From Voacanga thouarsii (taxonomy: Eukaryota; Streptophyta; Magnoliopsida; Gentianales; Apocynaceae), in contig JANUWF010000008.1 of the NCBI GenBank assembly GCA_026120185.1, forward strand, positions 3,906,001 through 3,970,000: a stretch of 64,000 nt of DNA, given 5' to 3'. The notes beneath the pieces were generated by a model. The model was not told the DNA's origin, searched no databases, and was given only the letters and a program-made list of their open reading frames with translations. The translations under genes and the position numbers were made by a program. Below, one piece after another: positions 22,542 to 33,627 of the stretch (positions within the stretch are counted from its first letter, which is position 1; each line of letters opens with the position of its first letter).

Positions 22542-22556
22542 TGTTGGAATATATGC
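22411..22556. repeat. Perfect 73-bp tandem duplication across an LTR boundary
   Basis: 22411-22483 and 22484-22556 are identical. Each unit contains 58 bases of T2 sequence (starting catttcgtactgtcctc) and the first 15 bases of the copia B LTR (tgttggaatatatgc). The LTR continues only after the second unit. Confidence 0.95.
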
Positions 22557-24438
22557 GCAAAATATTCTATGTATTTTTGTATTTTAGAAATTAATAAAAT
22601 TTTCATTCTTTAATAGTTGTTTGTTTATATATACTTGCACATTAAAGGTCTAAGTGTATTAATAAGTAATCTACGTGTTTGGATTGTGCTTTCACAGTAA
22701 GGTGTAGATTATAGGCTACTAACACATAAGCAAAAAATTGTTCATGATCAATTGTAGAAGTTGGGAACTTTATTAATGTTTAGATCATTACACTATAGTT
22801 TTTAAATGGGGAATAATTCACCTAAAACCAGTAAGTAGTCCACTTGCACCAATTGTGTGAGCGTATTCAGAATACATAGAACTGGATCACACGATAATAA
22901 TCTTTATTAAAATACTAAAATAAATAAAGACTAATTTATCACAACTACTGTGTAGACAAGTAGCCTAGGACTTGAGTATAAGTTGGTGGTCTAGTGAAGT
23001 TTGCATTATACACTTTGATGTATGTTAGTTAAAGTCTTATCGCAAGGCCAATAACCTTGTACGTTAGGTGTATAACTCTAGTTATTTAAGACAGACTTAT
23101 ACAATAGAGTTTCTATACTTCATTACGTGAAGAAATCACCCCATTGTGATTTTCTGGGATAAGCTAATAATTCAGGACCCTGAGAGACATGACTAAATAT
23201 GTACGCTTTTGGATAGCTCCCTATGAAAAGTGGATACGTATTGGAAGTCGTGGATTATTGATCTAGTTATCAAATAGTGGTAGATTTTGTTGAGAACGGT
23301 GTTAGTACTATCTTCCTATCTCAATAATGGGTGTTACGTAGAGATGTATTTTTGTCGTTACGCTTATAGGTTAGAGACACTGCACTTGCAATATTATTCT
23401 TGGGGTCAATATTTTAATATGGTGATAAATGGAATATTTAAAATGATTAAAATACAACTATTTTTTAGCATGGATATTTTGGTCATTTTAGTAGCCAAGA
23501 ATAATATGTCTTTTAATCCCTAAAGTAGCTCAAATAACCTTAGTAAATTTATTTATTATATGGGCTTATTGGGTGAATTTATTATTGGAAGAATTATTCT
23601 AGGAGTCTAATTATTTATTTATTTATGCTAGAATAATTAATGGGACAATTTAATTAATTTATTAATTAATTAATTATCTTGGATAATTTTAAATTGGGCC
23701 TAAGTAGTTTAATTAATTAATAAAAGAGCTAATTTAATTAATTAATTATCTTGAATAATTTTAATATTGGGTCCAAGTAGATTAATTAATTAATAAGGGA
23801 GCTATTTAAATAATCATTGGACTAATTAAGAGAGCATGGCCCATCAGATTTTTTATGGAAGTAGCCATGTAAAAAAAAAAAAAAGGAAAAAGAGGAAAAA
23901 GGAAACAAAGAAATTGTGGTGGCTGATTTTGTTTCTAAAAAGAAAAAGGAAAGCTAATAATATTAGAAAAAGGCATATTGTGTGCAATAAAAAAAAAAAA
24001 AGGTTGGCTGAAAAAAAGAATTCCAAAATTGATACAGTGCTTTAGGTTTTATCAAAGAAAAAAATTGGCCACCGTTGTTTTTCTTTGGTTTTCGTTTTCT
24101 TCATTTTTCCTTAACATTTAGCTCTTTCGTTTTTATTCCAATTTTATTCACCCTAATTTTACTTTCACCAGTAGAAGTTTATAGTGGTTAGAGAATACTT
24201 TGCAAGGTTAAGAGCTTGCAAACATGGTAAGTGTTTAATGTGAAGGAGTCGACGGTTAGCTGGTGTCCCTGTGGAACAACTAGACGTTCCTATTCAACAA
24301 GCACCGTCGAACCCAAATTTGACTCCAATTATTAAAGTAAATTGCCCTAGAAGTAAGTATTCCAAGACTTTGGCTCGAGAAAAAAAATTTAATTTACTGT
24401 TTTTCATTGATTATTTATTTTTTCCTGCGATCCTTCAA
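22542..24438 (+). mobile_element. Copia group-B LTR, plus strand (B1)
   Basis: Starts TGTTGGAATATATGC, runs 1.9 kb and is followed by a degenerate initiator-Met PBS. The first 500 bases are homologous, inverted, to 27208-26450 (ctttcacagtaaggt, taacacataag, the acaccttg and gtcttaactaa words) and to 42716-41730. Contains TTAAT-rich duplications at 23655-23805 and A-rich tracts near 23870 and 23990. Confidence 0.75.
23655..23805. repeat. 72-bp duplicated TTAAT-rich segment in LTR B1
   Basis: Two units of about 72 bases, each with attaattaattatctt, aataattttaa, a ttgggyccaagtag word and ttaattaattaata in order, about 72 bases apart. Diverged at several positions, so older than the 73-bp duplication at the LTR start. 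Confidence 0.7.
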
Positions 24439-24439
24439 G

Positions 24440-24452
24440 CGATATCAAAGCC
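24440..24452 (+). other. Degenerate initiator-Met primer binding site of B1
   Basis: cgatatcaaagcc is a 10/13 match to TGGTATCAGAGCC, the complement of the initiator-Met tRNA end. It directly follows the LTR. Confidence 0.6.
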
Positions 24453-25379
24453 TTGGTTAAATCTAGTTGCATGCTTAGGGTCAATAACCGGAAAAAGGCG
24501 GTTCCTTTACTAATAAAAATATAATCTTTGCAATTTATGGATCCCTCATGGTTTTTGATACGGGTAGATTTTGTGTACGCCTCGCAATAGAGACATAGGC
24601 ATCTATAATTTATTTTTTAATCGCTTTTGTAGAAATCATGTACGCCTCATTTTGAAAGGCATAGGCATTTGAAATTGTATTTCAATTTATTTACGATTTT
24701 TCTATAAGACAAAAAAATTAATTTGTGCCTAAATGAAAAACCCATGAAGAAGATTGTACATAAAAAAAAGAAAAAAAAATGAGGAAGCTGCCGCGCGCCA
24801 CTCGGGAGAATTATCTCCCTGGAGCCACGCTAGGCGCATTGCGGCTGGAGACCTAGGAGCCATGATCAAGGCCAAGAAAAGGCCTTGATCCTTAGGAGGA
24901 TGATGCTAAGCCTCCCAAGCCTTGCATGGTGAATAAGGACAAAACTCCCAATGCTTGCATGGTGAATATAAACAAAAATCCCAAGGGTGTGAATTGGTGT
25001 TGTACGTTATCAAACTTGCTATCAAGCATTGGTTAATAGCACAAGACGTTCAGTGGTTCATGGTTCGGTCGAAGGGCTTCTGGAGTTTATTTATTATTTT
25101 TTTTCCATTTCATTTTCTTGTATTTTCTTTTTCTCTTGGGGCCCATATCACGCGAGGTTATTTTTTTTGCAATTGTTTATTTATTGTGGTAAATAATTTT
25201 GCATGAAAATGGTTAGTAAAGGGGAACCACCTTATGATTAAATAAGATAATTTTAATTTTATTATTATTATGATGTTTAAATCATAATTTGGTCACATAA
25301 GAATTAAAGGTTAGAAATAGCATATAAAAATTTTATTTTTGGAGCATGTCTATTATATTTAATTTTGTGATCAAATTCA
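24453..25379 (+). mobile_element. Copia leader sequence downstream of B1
   Basis: Non-coding, with a GC-rich island at 24786-24880 (gctgccgcgcgccactcg, ggagccacgctaggcgc). There is a 33-bp direct tandem repeat at 24922-24987 (ttgcatggtgaataaggac / ttgcatggtgaatataaac) and a diverged repeat of gtacgcctc...cataggcat at 24577 and 24648. No gag ORF follows, so the element is cut off. Confidence 0.5.
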
Positions 25380-25440
25380 CACTACAAAAAAAAAAAAAAA
25401 AAGCAACGCCAGATAAAGTGTGACGAAATTGGCCAAAATT
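25380..25440 (+). mobile_element. Possible CACTA-type terminal fragment
   Basis: cactacaaaaaa (plus a long A run) then gcaacgcc, the style of plant CACTA inverted-repeat ends. I found no matching opposite end (ttttgtagtg) nearby, so this may be a fragment or chance. Confidence 0.3.
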
Positions 25441-25499
25441 GTGTCAAATACGTTTTTGCCACAGAAGCGCCACAGTTTTCAAGGCGGAGGCGTTACGTG

Positions 25500-27208
25500 A
25501 AGGTGTAATACGGCAAAATGAATCACAGAAGCATGCAAAATGTAGTAGCGGAAGCAACAGAACTATTCCTTTGAGTTTTATAACGTTAGATTGTTTAGGC
25601 TTTGAAACACTTGTTCCATTGATTTCTAGAACCCTCTTGGCTATTCCTGGTATGCTTGGTTCTGGATCATGTCCTTGTAAATGCTGGCTTCATCTCATTC
25701 ACGTGAAGCTTTTGAGCTTCCGGAATATGGCCACTCCTTGACAACCGCCGGTGAAAGCAAATCTCGGATACAAGGATGGTCTTGGTTCTTTTCCACTTCA
25801 AATTTTTTTTTTTTTTTTTTACCAAGAGCGTGAAACAAAAAACCTTTCCTTTTTTGTTATCCTTTCACTTCAAATAATACGGAATCCATCCCATGTTATT
25901 TATTTTATTTCACCCTTGGTCTCATTCATTGGGCTAGATAAAATTATTTACTCTTGGACTTGAACACCCATAAATAATAAACCTCAATTATTTATTTTCT
26001 GGACTTTATAAAATAGCCCAATAAATAATTAACAAGCTCAAATAGACCAATATAAAATATCAAGCCTTTTATCTATTTTATGCCTAAGTTAATTTTTTAA
26101 TTATTCAATTTCGGCCTTGGGCCCTAAATGATTAATTAACCAGTTAAATTAGATAAAATATATACTCTTTCTTAGGCATTTCATTTTATTCTAATCTAAT
26201 AATAAATTAGACTACTTAAATAAAATAAAATAAAATTCATAATTATCAAGACCAATTCTTTAACCCAAATCTGTCAGGACTTAAGGGCTATTCCGGGGAC
26301 CAAAAGACACACCGCCTTGACTACTAAAATGACCAAAATATCCTTGCTATATAAAATAGTTGTATTTTATATTTTAAATATTTTCTAATATTACCATAAG
26401 AAAATATTGACCCCAAGGACAATGCTACGTTAGCAAAATCTCCGACATATAGGTGTAATGACTAAAATACCCCTCTACGCATTACCGTACATTTAGAGAG
26501 GAAGAGTGTACTAACACCTCTCTAAAAGACATCTACCATCCTTAGACCTCTAGTCCAATGATCTACGACTCTTGGAATGTTTCTGCTTTCTAAGGGAGCT
26601 ACCCTAAAGCAAACCTCCAAGTCATGTTCCCCAAGACTCTTGATATTTAGATCATTCGAATAGTCACAAGGGGCGATATAGCGCATAAGCTATCTTGCAC
26701 AAGTCTGTCTTAACTAAAGAACTTCAACTACAGCATATCAAAGTATATGCTTCTAGCTTCGTTAGTCCACCAACTCATACTCAAGCAGTAGAGTATTAGT
26801 CCACACTATAGCAATACTAGTCTGGGCTTATTCTAAATAGTACTTTTAGAAACCACTATTACAGGTCTTGTTCTACGTATTCGAAATACACTCATACTAT
26901 GAAGTGAGTGGACTACCTACTGGCAAAAGGTATGCAATTCCCCATTTAGAATTCATAACACAATAATCTAAATATGATGAGATTCTCCTTCTCACCAATC
27001 GGTTAAAAACAAACTTTTATGTGTTAAGTAACTCGTCGTCCATACCTTACTGTGAAAGACCACCATTCACATGGACCTCTTACTTAAACACAATGGGTCT
27101 TTTCCAAACGAAATCTTGCACAAAGGTAATGTAAATTTTACAAATAATTTTGAGAATAAATTCGATAATTATATCAGAAACGTAATCTAGAGGGCATACA
27201 TTCCAACA
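25500..27208 (-). mobile_element. Copia group-B 3' LTR, minus strand (B2)
   Basis: Sense start TGTTGGAATGTATGCCC at 27208. The preceding purine tract is ACAAGTGGGAGAT (27209-27221 on the plus strand reads atctcccacttgt). Homologous to B1 and to 41730-42716. The left (sense 3') limit is uncertain; a tccgttgctt-like end on the minus strand near 25550 suggests about 25500. It is the 3' LTR of the copia pol at 27209-29342. Confidence 0.75.
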
Positions 27209-27707
27209 ATCTCCCACTTGTACTCTAAGACTAAGAAAGTTCGTAGGTGCCTCTCGCTATGGCGTTTAAGTATCTCTTGAAGACTCTCTTCGCCAAAGAC
27301 TTAGTGAAGGGATCCACTAGGTTGTTCTCTGAGGCTATCTGTTCCACTACGATCTCTTATTTCTAGATGAAATCCCGGATCAGGTGGTATTTCCTCTCAA
27401 TATGCTTTCCCTTCTTGTGGTTCCTGAGTTTTTGGATTGCGAGATTGGTCTAGAGTTGTCGCAATACACCACAATCAGTCTGTCCATGTGTGGCCTAACT
27501 CCAAGTTCTAAAAGGAACTTCCGGAGCTAGACTGCTTCCTTAGATGCCTCCGAAACTGCTACATACTCAGCTTCTATAGTTGAGTTAGCAATGCAAGATT
27601 GCTTGATATTCCTCCATGAAATAGCTCCTTCAGATAAGGTGAAGACATATGTTATATAACTGGTAGATGAGTATAAATTGGCTCCTTCATGCAAGGAATA
27701 TAATTGG
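27209..27707 (-). pseudogene. pol: Copia RNase H, C-terminal end of pol
   Basis: The minus strand reads YVFTLSEGAISW, then SCIANSTIEAEYVAVSEASK (RNase H acidic residue in EAEY), then a CDNSRPISQSKN segment and HLEIRDRSGT-like remains, with several frameshifts and stops before the polypurine tract. This is the end of a Ty1/copia polyprotein. Its start is fused to the palindrome at 27708. Confidence 0.8.
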
Positions 27708-28214
27708 CTTAAGCAGGCATCTAGAGCATGAAACATTCGTTTTAATGAGACTATAAAGCCTTACGGTTTTATTCAAAATGAGGATGAACCATGCATGTAC
27801 AGGAAATTGGAAGGAATAAATGTGATTTTTCTTGACCTATATGTGGATGACATTCTACTCATTAGGAATGATGTAGGAACATTATCATCTACTAAGGTTT
27901 AGTTGTCTAGTTAATTCAGTATGAAAGACTTGGGAAAAGCCAGTTACATTCTCGGAATTAAACTTTTTAGAAATAGGACTGGCTTCTCCCAAGTTTTTCA
28001 TACTGAATTGACTAGACAGCCAAACCTTAGTAGATGATAATGTTCCTACATCATTCCTAATGAGTAGAATGTCATCCACATATAGGCCAAGAAAAATCAC
28101 ATTTATTCCTTCCAATTTCTTGTACATGCATGGTTCATCCTCGTTTTGAATAAAACCGTAAGACTTTATAGTCTCATTAAAACGAATGTTTCATGCTCTA
28201 GATGCCTGCTTAAG
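27708..28214. repeat. Palindrome: 237-bp inverted repeat of copia RT with 33-nt loop
   Basis: The left arm 27708-27944 and right arm 27978-28214 are inverted copies in perfect register. Both hold the RT active-site region (LYVDDILLI), read on plus in the left arm and minus in the right. The loop is 27945-27977. Differences are few and look like transitions (left has ttagttgtctagttaatt where the right gives ttggctgtctagtcaatt). The right arm is collinear with the RT upstream; the left is an inverted extra copy joined to RNase H. Confidence 0.9.
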
Positions 28215-28560
28215 TCCATAAATGGACTTTTTAAACTTGCAAACTATATGTTCCTGGCCATTAGTAATAAAACCTTCCGATTGGGATATATAGATTTCTA
28301 CGTTAAGATGGCCATTAAGAAAAGCCATCTTAACATTCATTTGCCATATCTCGTAGTCGAAATGACATGTAATGGTACGGAGGATAGGATGGACTTAAGC
28401 ATGACTACTGGGAAAAAGGTTTTCTCATAATTGATTCCCTTTTTCTGAGTATACCCTTTCGCCATATATCTAGCTTTGAAGGTTTCCATCTTTCTATCCA
28501 CTCCGCTCTTTCTCTTGTATAGCCACTTATACCCAATGGGTTTTAGCCCTTTTAATGAAG
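27978..28560 (-). pseudogene. pol: Copia reverse transcriptase, broken
   Basis: The minus strand reads from about 28560 towards 27978: ISGYTRER, a KGFxQ-like Lys-rich N-terminal RT part, then HVISTTRYGK, then the palm motif LYVDDILLIRNDVGTLSSTK and FSMKNLGEA. It has many stops and frameshifts. It belongs to the same element as the integrase to the right and RNase H to the left. Confidence 0.8.
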
Positions 28561-29342
28561 CTACAAGATCCCAAATCTAATTAAAGTACATAAACTCAAT
28601 CTCGGCTTTTATTACTTCATGCCATAGATTTGCATCGGCATTAGAAATAACCTCTTCGTATCTAGTAAGATCTTATTTTTTATAGTTAGAGACCAACTTG
28701 AAAGCCTCTCATGTCCATGTTTCTGGAACTCTAGATACCCTCCCACTATGACGAGGCTCCATTTGTACAGGTTCTTGAGGCTATTCCTCTTCTTGTTCTA
28801 CAATCGGGTCTGAAGAAGTTGATTCCAAAAATAACTTCTTATTGAGTTTCAACCTTGTTGACCTTTAGTGGAAATACTTTGATTATCCTCCAAATATCTA
28901 GCATTAGTACTTACCAGCACTTTCTGCTCCTTAGGATGATTAAAGTAACCTCCTTTTGTCCCTTTTGGATACCTAACAAAGTAGTATAATTCTGATCTTA
29001 GTTCTAGCTTGTCTCCCTTGATTAGTACATAAGCTGGACAGGCCCATATCTTGAGATGATTTAGACTTGGTTTTTACCTAGTCCACATCTCATAGGGGGT
29101 CCTAGGTACTGACTTGGAAGGTACCAAGTTTAGAATGTATACTACTATTTTGAGGGCATATTCCCAAAAAGTGACCGAAAGAGTAGTATGAAACATTATG
29201 CTTTAGACCATTTTCATCAATGTCTTATTCCTTCTCTCAGCTACTCCATTCTGCTGGGGTGTGCCCAGTGCAGAGAGTTGGGATACTATTCCATGATGTA
29301 CCATGTAATCCTTAAATTCACCGATGAGGTACTCTTTGTTAG
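28561..29342 (-). pseudogene. pol: Copia integrase C-terminal half and linker, broken
   Basis: The minus strand gives EYLIGEFKDYMVHHGIVSQL, then NGVAERRNKTLMKMV (the catalytic Glu is in AERR, about 29235), then [26 protein letters not shown], a GGYFNHPKEQKVLVSTNARYLE segment and a degenerate Ser/Glu linker. Stops replace Trp and Gln codons in several places. The right end is cut by insertion of copia A at 29343, so the N-terminal half and gag of this element are absent. Confidence 0.85.
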
Positions 29343-31054
29343 TGTTATGTCCTAGAGGCAATCACTTGTACATTGTATATGACACATTTTATTAAAAGCC
29401 ATTATTTATCTCATAGTTTCTTTTGTTTACTTTTGTGTAAAATAACTATTAGATAAAGTCCCTAGTACAACACTGTGTTAAGAAAATCATGATATGAGAT
29501 TCCTACTACACTGTATAGTGATAGTACTTAAATAGTCCCTAGTTGTAGTATTAATAAGACAAGACATCATTAATGTATAAAGACTAGCATGTGTTAGACT
29601 TCCTGATTTGATCATGCGGTGATTCTCATATTCGTGACTATTAAGATATTCAAAGTTAACACATGGATGATTGTTAATGGAACAAGCTCATTGGATGACC
29701 TAGTTATGAGATAATCACATGGATAACTATTTAGTGCTAATGATATAATCTCAATTTAGCAAATATGCAAGTATCCTTAGACTTGAGATCTCCAAGGTAC
29801 TTTGTTTGTAGAGCTTTGTGCTTTGATTCCAATCTCTCGAGCCAGATCGAGGGTCACCTATGGGATGAATATTGGGCACATTGTGAGGTAAACAGAAGTA
29901 GTTGAGAGGGTCAAAAAAGGATTCACCACTCCTAATAGTAGAGGCGAATATCTCACGACCACTTATAGGAATTACTACTCGAGAAGTCCTTGGCCAAGGA
30001 GATTGTGTATTGGAAATAGTTCCAATTGTTACACATCTAGAGTAGTGGGTTCCTGGTACAAGTACTATTGTATTCGAGCCAGAATTAATTCTGGAAAGAG
30101 TTGGCACTAATTCCGTACTCCAAACCGAATGAAATATTATATAGTGAAAGGAGTCAATTGCACTATAGTTTGTTATTGAAGGGTTCATGTCAAGCCACTT
30201 GACTTCCTAGACTCTTGGGTGGTCATGATGTGTTGCTAGATACCGTTCATGATCTGGGAATATGGGTTTATAAATTGATGAATTAATAAACCAATCCTGA
30301 TTAGAATTAATATGATTAATTCTAATTAATTATGGATTATTAATCTCAAAGATATTTGGATTAATTTATGTTCGCTACCAATTGACTGGGAAACCTAATA
30401 GGTCACACACAATAGAAGATTATATACTCAAGGTGTTATTTGATAACATAGTGGGATTAATTGTAGGAAAGAGAAGTTGTTGTGGCCAAATTATAAGTAG
30501 TTATAATTTATGGGCCAAATTGTAATTGTGAGAACTTGATATTTCCAATTACAATTAGGGAATTGTAACTATTTTAGAATTCTCAGTTGGAGTATTTTTC
30601 CAGGAGATTTCGTGTAATATGTAAAGGATATATGCACAAAATTTCTGAGTCATGTAAGACACACGAAATTTACTCCAATCCTAGCACACACGACATTCTT
30701 TCTTCTCACTCATGGTTCTTGCAACCTAACCCTAGCCGCCACTTAATTTTTTTGCTAGAATAGAAAACTTCATGCTTGAGTGTATTCTTTGTGCGGATTT
30801 CTATCAGAGATAATCACACACTGTGATTATAGTGGTTGGACGTTCAACTCTCGTGGTGTTTGATCAAGAGGATTGCTGGATCGCGCATCGACTTGAAGAA
30901 GAAAAATTTTGTTTTCCACACGATCAAAGTAAGGTAAAAAGCTGTTACATTTGATCTCTTTATATCTTGTTTTTCACACATATGCAGATCCTGGGTTGGT
31001 ATCTTATTTTATTTTTCCGTTGCGCCAAATATGATATGTGAGAGATGCCCAACA
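29343..31054 (+). mobile_element. Copia group-A 5' LTR
   Basis: TGTTATGTCC ... GATGCCCAACA, 1712 bp, followed two bases later by a perfect initiator-Met PBS. Closely similar (inverted) to 39165-40093 and (direct) to 42826-43643. It was inserted into the integrase of the group-B copia pol. Confidence 0.93.
29751..30188 (-). other. Antisense ORF inside copia-A LTR
   Basis: A 145-codon open frame on the strand opposite to the LTR. Another copy is open in the LTR at 39165-40093 (39317-39673, read on plus), with most residues identical (RINSGxNTIVLVPGTH, TQSPWPRTS, IRSGESF, PLNYF, LPHNVPNIHP). No known domain. It may be chance openness of a young LTR family; no evidence of translation. Confidence 0.4.
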
Positions 31055-31055
31055 G

Positions 31056-31068
31056 TGGTATCAGAGCC
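31056..31068 (+). other. Initiator-Met primer binding site of copia A
   Basis: tggtatcagagcc, a perfect complement of the initiator-Met tRNA 3' end, immediately after the LTR end. Confidence 0.95.
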
Positions 31069-32907
31069 ATGCTATGTGTGGTTTACAGACATTATTTTTT
31101 GCATGAAAATTTGTTTTCATGTATTCATGTTTGTCTTTGTTCGCTGTGAAAATCTTTTTCACTCGAGTCGAAATCATTTCGAGTATTATGGGTTGGGTCC
31201 GTAGCACAATATAATTGTGTAATTGTTACAGCATATTTCGAAAGATGCTTTCTTTATGTATTGAAAGTTTTCTGCAGAAAAATGTTTTCTTGAACATAGT
31301 TGTTGTCTTCTGTTTCATCCTAATTTTCTGTTTTAGTTTTGTTTAAACTAACAAATTGGTTGTTGTTTTGAGTTTCAAAACAGAAAATACTGCTGAGAAT
31401 TGTTCTCACTAAAAATCTGCAGAAGAAGAAGGCACCAGAAACTGTTTCTAGAAAATTTTCAAAAATCGCCTCCTTGTTCCCAACTACAGTCGGCGCTAGT
31501 TCTATGCTGTTTCATGAACGTCTTGAAATCATTTCTGGAAGAAAATTTTTCTTAAAACTCGAATGCAGCCGACGTCGGCTTTAGCTTCCAAACCAGCACT
31601 GGTTCTGCTCTGTTTGCGACTTTCTTAGATTTTTTTTTTCCTGAAATAGAATTTTGAAAGAGAAAATTCTTATTTGATGAGAGGCGGCAAAATAAAAAAA
31701 TTTTCATGGGGGCGCTACCCCCTGACCCCCGCCCGCTGACTGGCTAGCAGGATAGTCGTTTTCACTACTGGAGACTGGACCCAAAAGCATTTTCTCAAAA
31801 TTAGTTTTGAGACAATCAATATTATTTTTCAAAATAGTGATTTTGAAAATTTAAAATTAATGTATTTTTCTAAAATATTGATTTTAGAATAATAAAAATT
31901 ATATGTTTATTTTGTTTAAGCATAATTAATGGCATGGTGGATGGTTATGGACTAAAACCAATTATATATGTTCATGCATTTTACAGTTTGAGTTTTTTAT
32001 TAAATAGGGCCTGCGTGTCCTACATTCTCTCGAATTCTTGTGTAATTCTCCTCTCATCTAACTCCCCTCGAATGTAACTCGAGGTTTTCTCTCTTTAGGA
32101 AATTATGTAATTAGTTTGCATATGTTAGATAGGAGTAAAATTTTTTTATTTTGGAGATGGCAACCAAAACAAGGCGAGGAGGTAAGACCTTCTACTTAAA
32201 TCATGCATGAACACATAAGGTTAACTATATTAATTTCTTTTATGGCTCAAAGAAATTAATTTAGGGTAAAGTACATAACCATATCACGTAATCGCTTTAT
32301 TACCATGATTATCAATTATGTGATTTATTGATTTTTATGCATGTCATTCAATGAAATCACTAAAAGGAACAAGTCCCTCAATTAATATTAAACCTAATTC
32401 CTTCCATTAATAAAGTAAGAACGAGAGTCCTTTTTCGAAACCAAGTTGTTAGGCAAACCCAAACCTACTTGACATCGGGCATGTTTAAGCTATGGAGTTA
32501 AATTCCTGATCAATGGGTTGGGTTTTACTAAATTCTTTATCCCGAATTAGGCAAACTCAACATAAAGAAATTTAGAGAAAAAGTTGGAGTATCCCAAAAG
32601 GCTTTAAGATTAAAAGCTATTAATCCCCTAATGATCCGGTAATTACATACGATGTAATTGGTATTAGATACCTACCAATGAAGTCAATGGTGGCTTATTA
32701 GGCAAACCCAAAGTTATTCTTGAGGAATTTGGATACCGGTCCATTAGGAAAGCTTCCAATGGGCTTTCTCGAATCAGTAGTGGGGGCTATTGGTTTAAGT
32801 AAAGTAGTGGAGTAAAAATGCGTTTAATTAAAGTCCTATTTATTTGCATTTCATGTGCATATATAGTAGTTAATCCTCTCTATCATTACATCTAGGACAC
32901 TTGCATC
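31069..32907 (+). mobile_element. Long untranslated leader of copia A
   Basis: Non-coding leader of 1.84 kb before gag. 31485-31620 holds two GC-rich words (cagtcggcgctagttctatg, gcagccgacgtcggcttt) and accagcactggttctgctct. In wording and spacing these resemble the U3 motif cluster of the Tat LTR at 36245-36505. 31700-31790 is also GC-rich (ggggcgctaccccctg). Confidence 0.7.
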
Positions 32908-33627
32908 ATGTCTACAAACTTAAACCTACGTAACATCTTGGAAACTAACAAGTTAAACGAATCAAACTACCTTGACTGGTATAGAAGTTTGAGAATTGTT
33001 CTCAAATCGGAAAAGTTGCTCTACGTGCTAGATGCTCCTATTTCGCCACCACCAGCTCAAGATACTCATGCTGATGAGCATACTGTCCACAAAAGGCACA
33101 ACGAGGATAGTGATACAGCATCATGTATTACGCTGACATCCTTGACTCCCAAGTTGCAAAAACAGCACGAGTATATGGATGCTCAATCGATTGTACTACA
33201 TCTTCGAGAGCTGTTTGACGCCCAAGCCAGAACTGAGAGATACGAGATCTCGAAGCAACTATTCCATTGCAAAATGGTAGAGGGTTCTTCTGTGGCCACT
33301 CATCGGCTGAAGATGCTGGGCTTGATAGAGAAACTTGGATCACTCGGGTTCGCGATGGACCATGACTTAAGTGTTGACTTAATTCTGCAATCTTTGCCTA
33401 ATAGTTTTTCACAATTTGTGATTAACTATCAGATAAATAAGATTAAGTCCACCATTCCTGAGTTGATCAATCTTCTCAAAACTGTGGAGTCCTCCATGAA
33501 GATGGTTTCCAATGCAGTTTTAATGGTAGAATCTTCTTCTAAGAAGAAAGTTCAAAAGAAGAAAAAGGCTCCCATGAAGCCCAAAGGTGGTGTGAAGAAG
33601 AAGGACACAGCTACCAATGACCCATGA
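32908..33627 (+). CDS. gag: Gag polyprotein of copia A, fully open
   Basis: 239 codons without interruption. The N-terminal MSTNLNLRNILETNKLNESN, then LDWYRSLRIVLKSEKLLYVL (gag matrix-like domain of copia elements), TPKLQKQHEYMDAQSIVLHL and LFDAQARTERYEISKQL (UBN2-type helical core), HRLKMLGLIEKLGSLGFAMD, LPNSFSQFVINYQINK, then a Lys-rich C-terminal part. The zinc knuckle follows after a stop at 33625 (CHHYGKMDH, out of the open frame). Forms the virus-like particle in this family. Only here does a long retrotransposon coding region survive intact in the window, so this copy is probably one of the youngest. Confidence 0.92.
   Translation: MSTNLNLRNILETNKLNESNYLDWYRSLRIVLKSEKLLYVLDAPISPPPAQDTHADEHTVHKRHNEDSDTASCITLTSLTPKLQKQHEYMDAQSIVLHLRELFDAQARTERYEISKQLFHCKMVEGSSVATHRLKMLGLIEKLGSLGFAMDHDLSVDLILQSLPNSFSQFVINYQINKIKSTIPELINLLKTVESSMKMVSNAVLMVESSSKKKVQKKKKAPMKPKGGVKKKDTATNDP

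Noticed and set aside
25439..25741. 100-codon plus-strand ORF as a gene
   Set aside because: No recognisable domain; it overlaps the probable 3' end of copia LTR B2 in antisense and starts next to a doubtful CACTA end.
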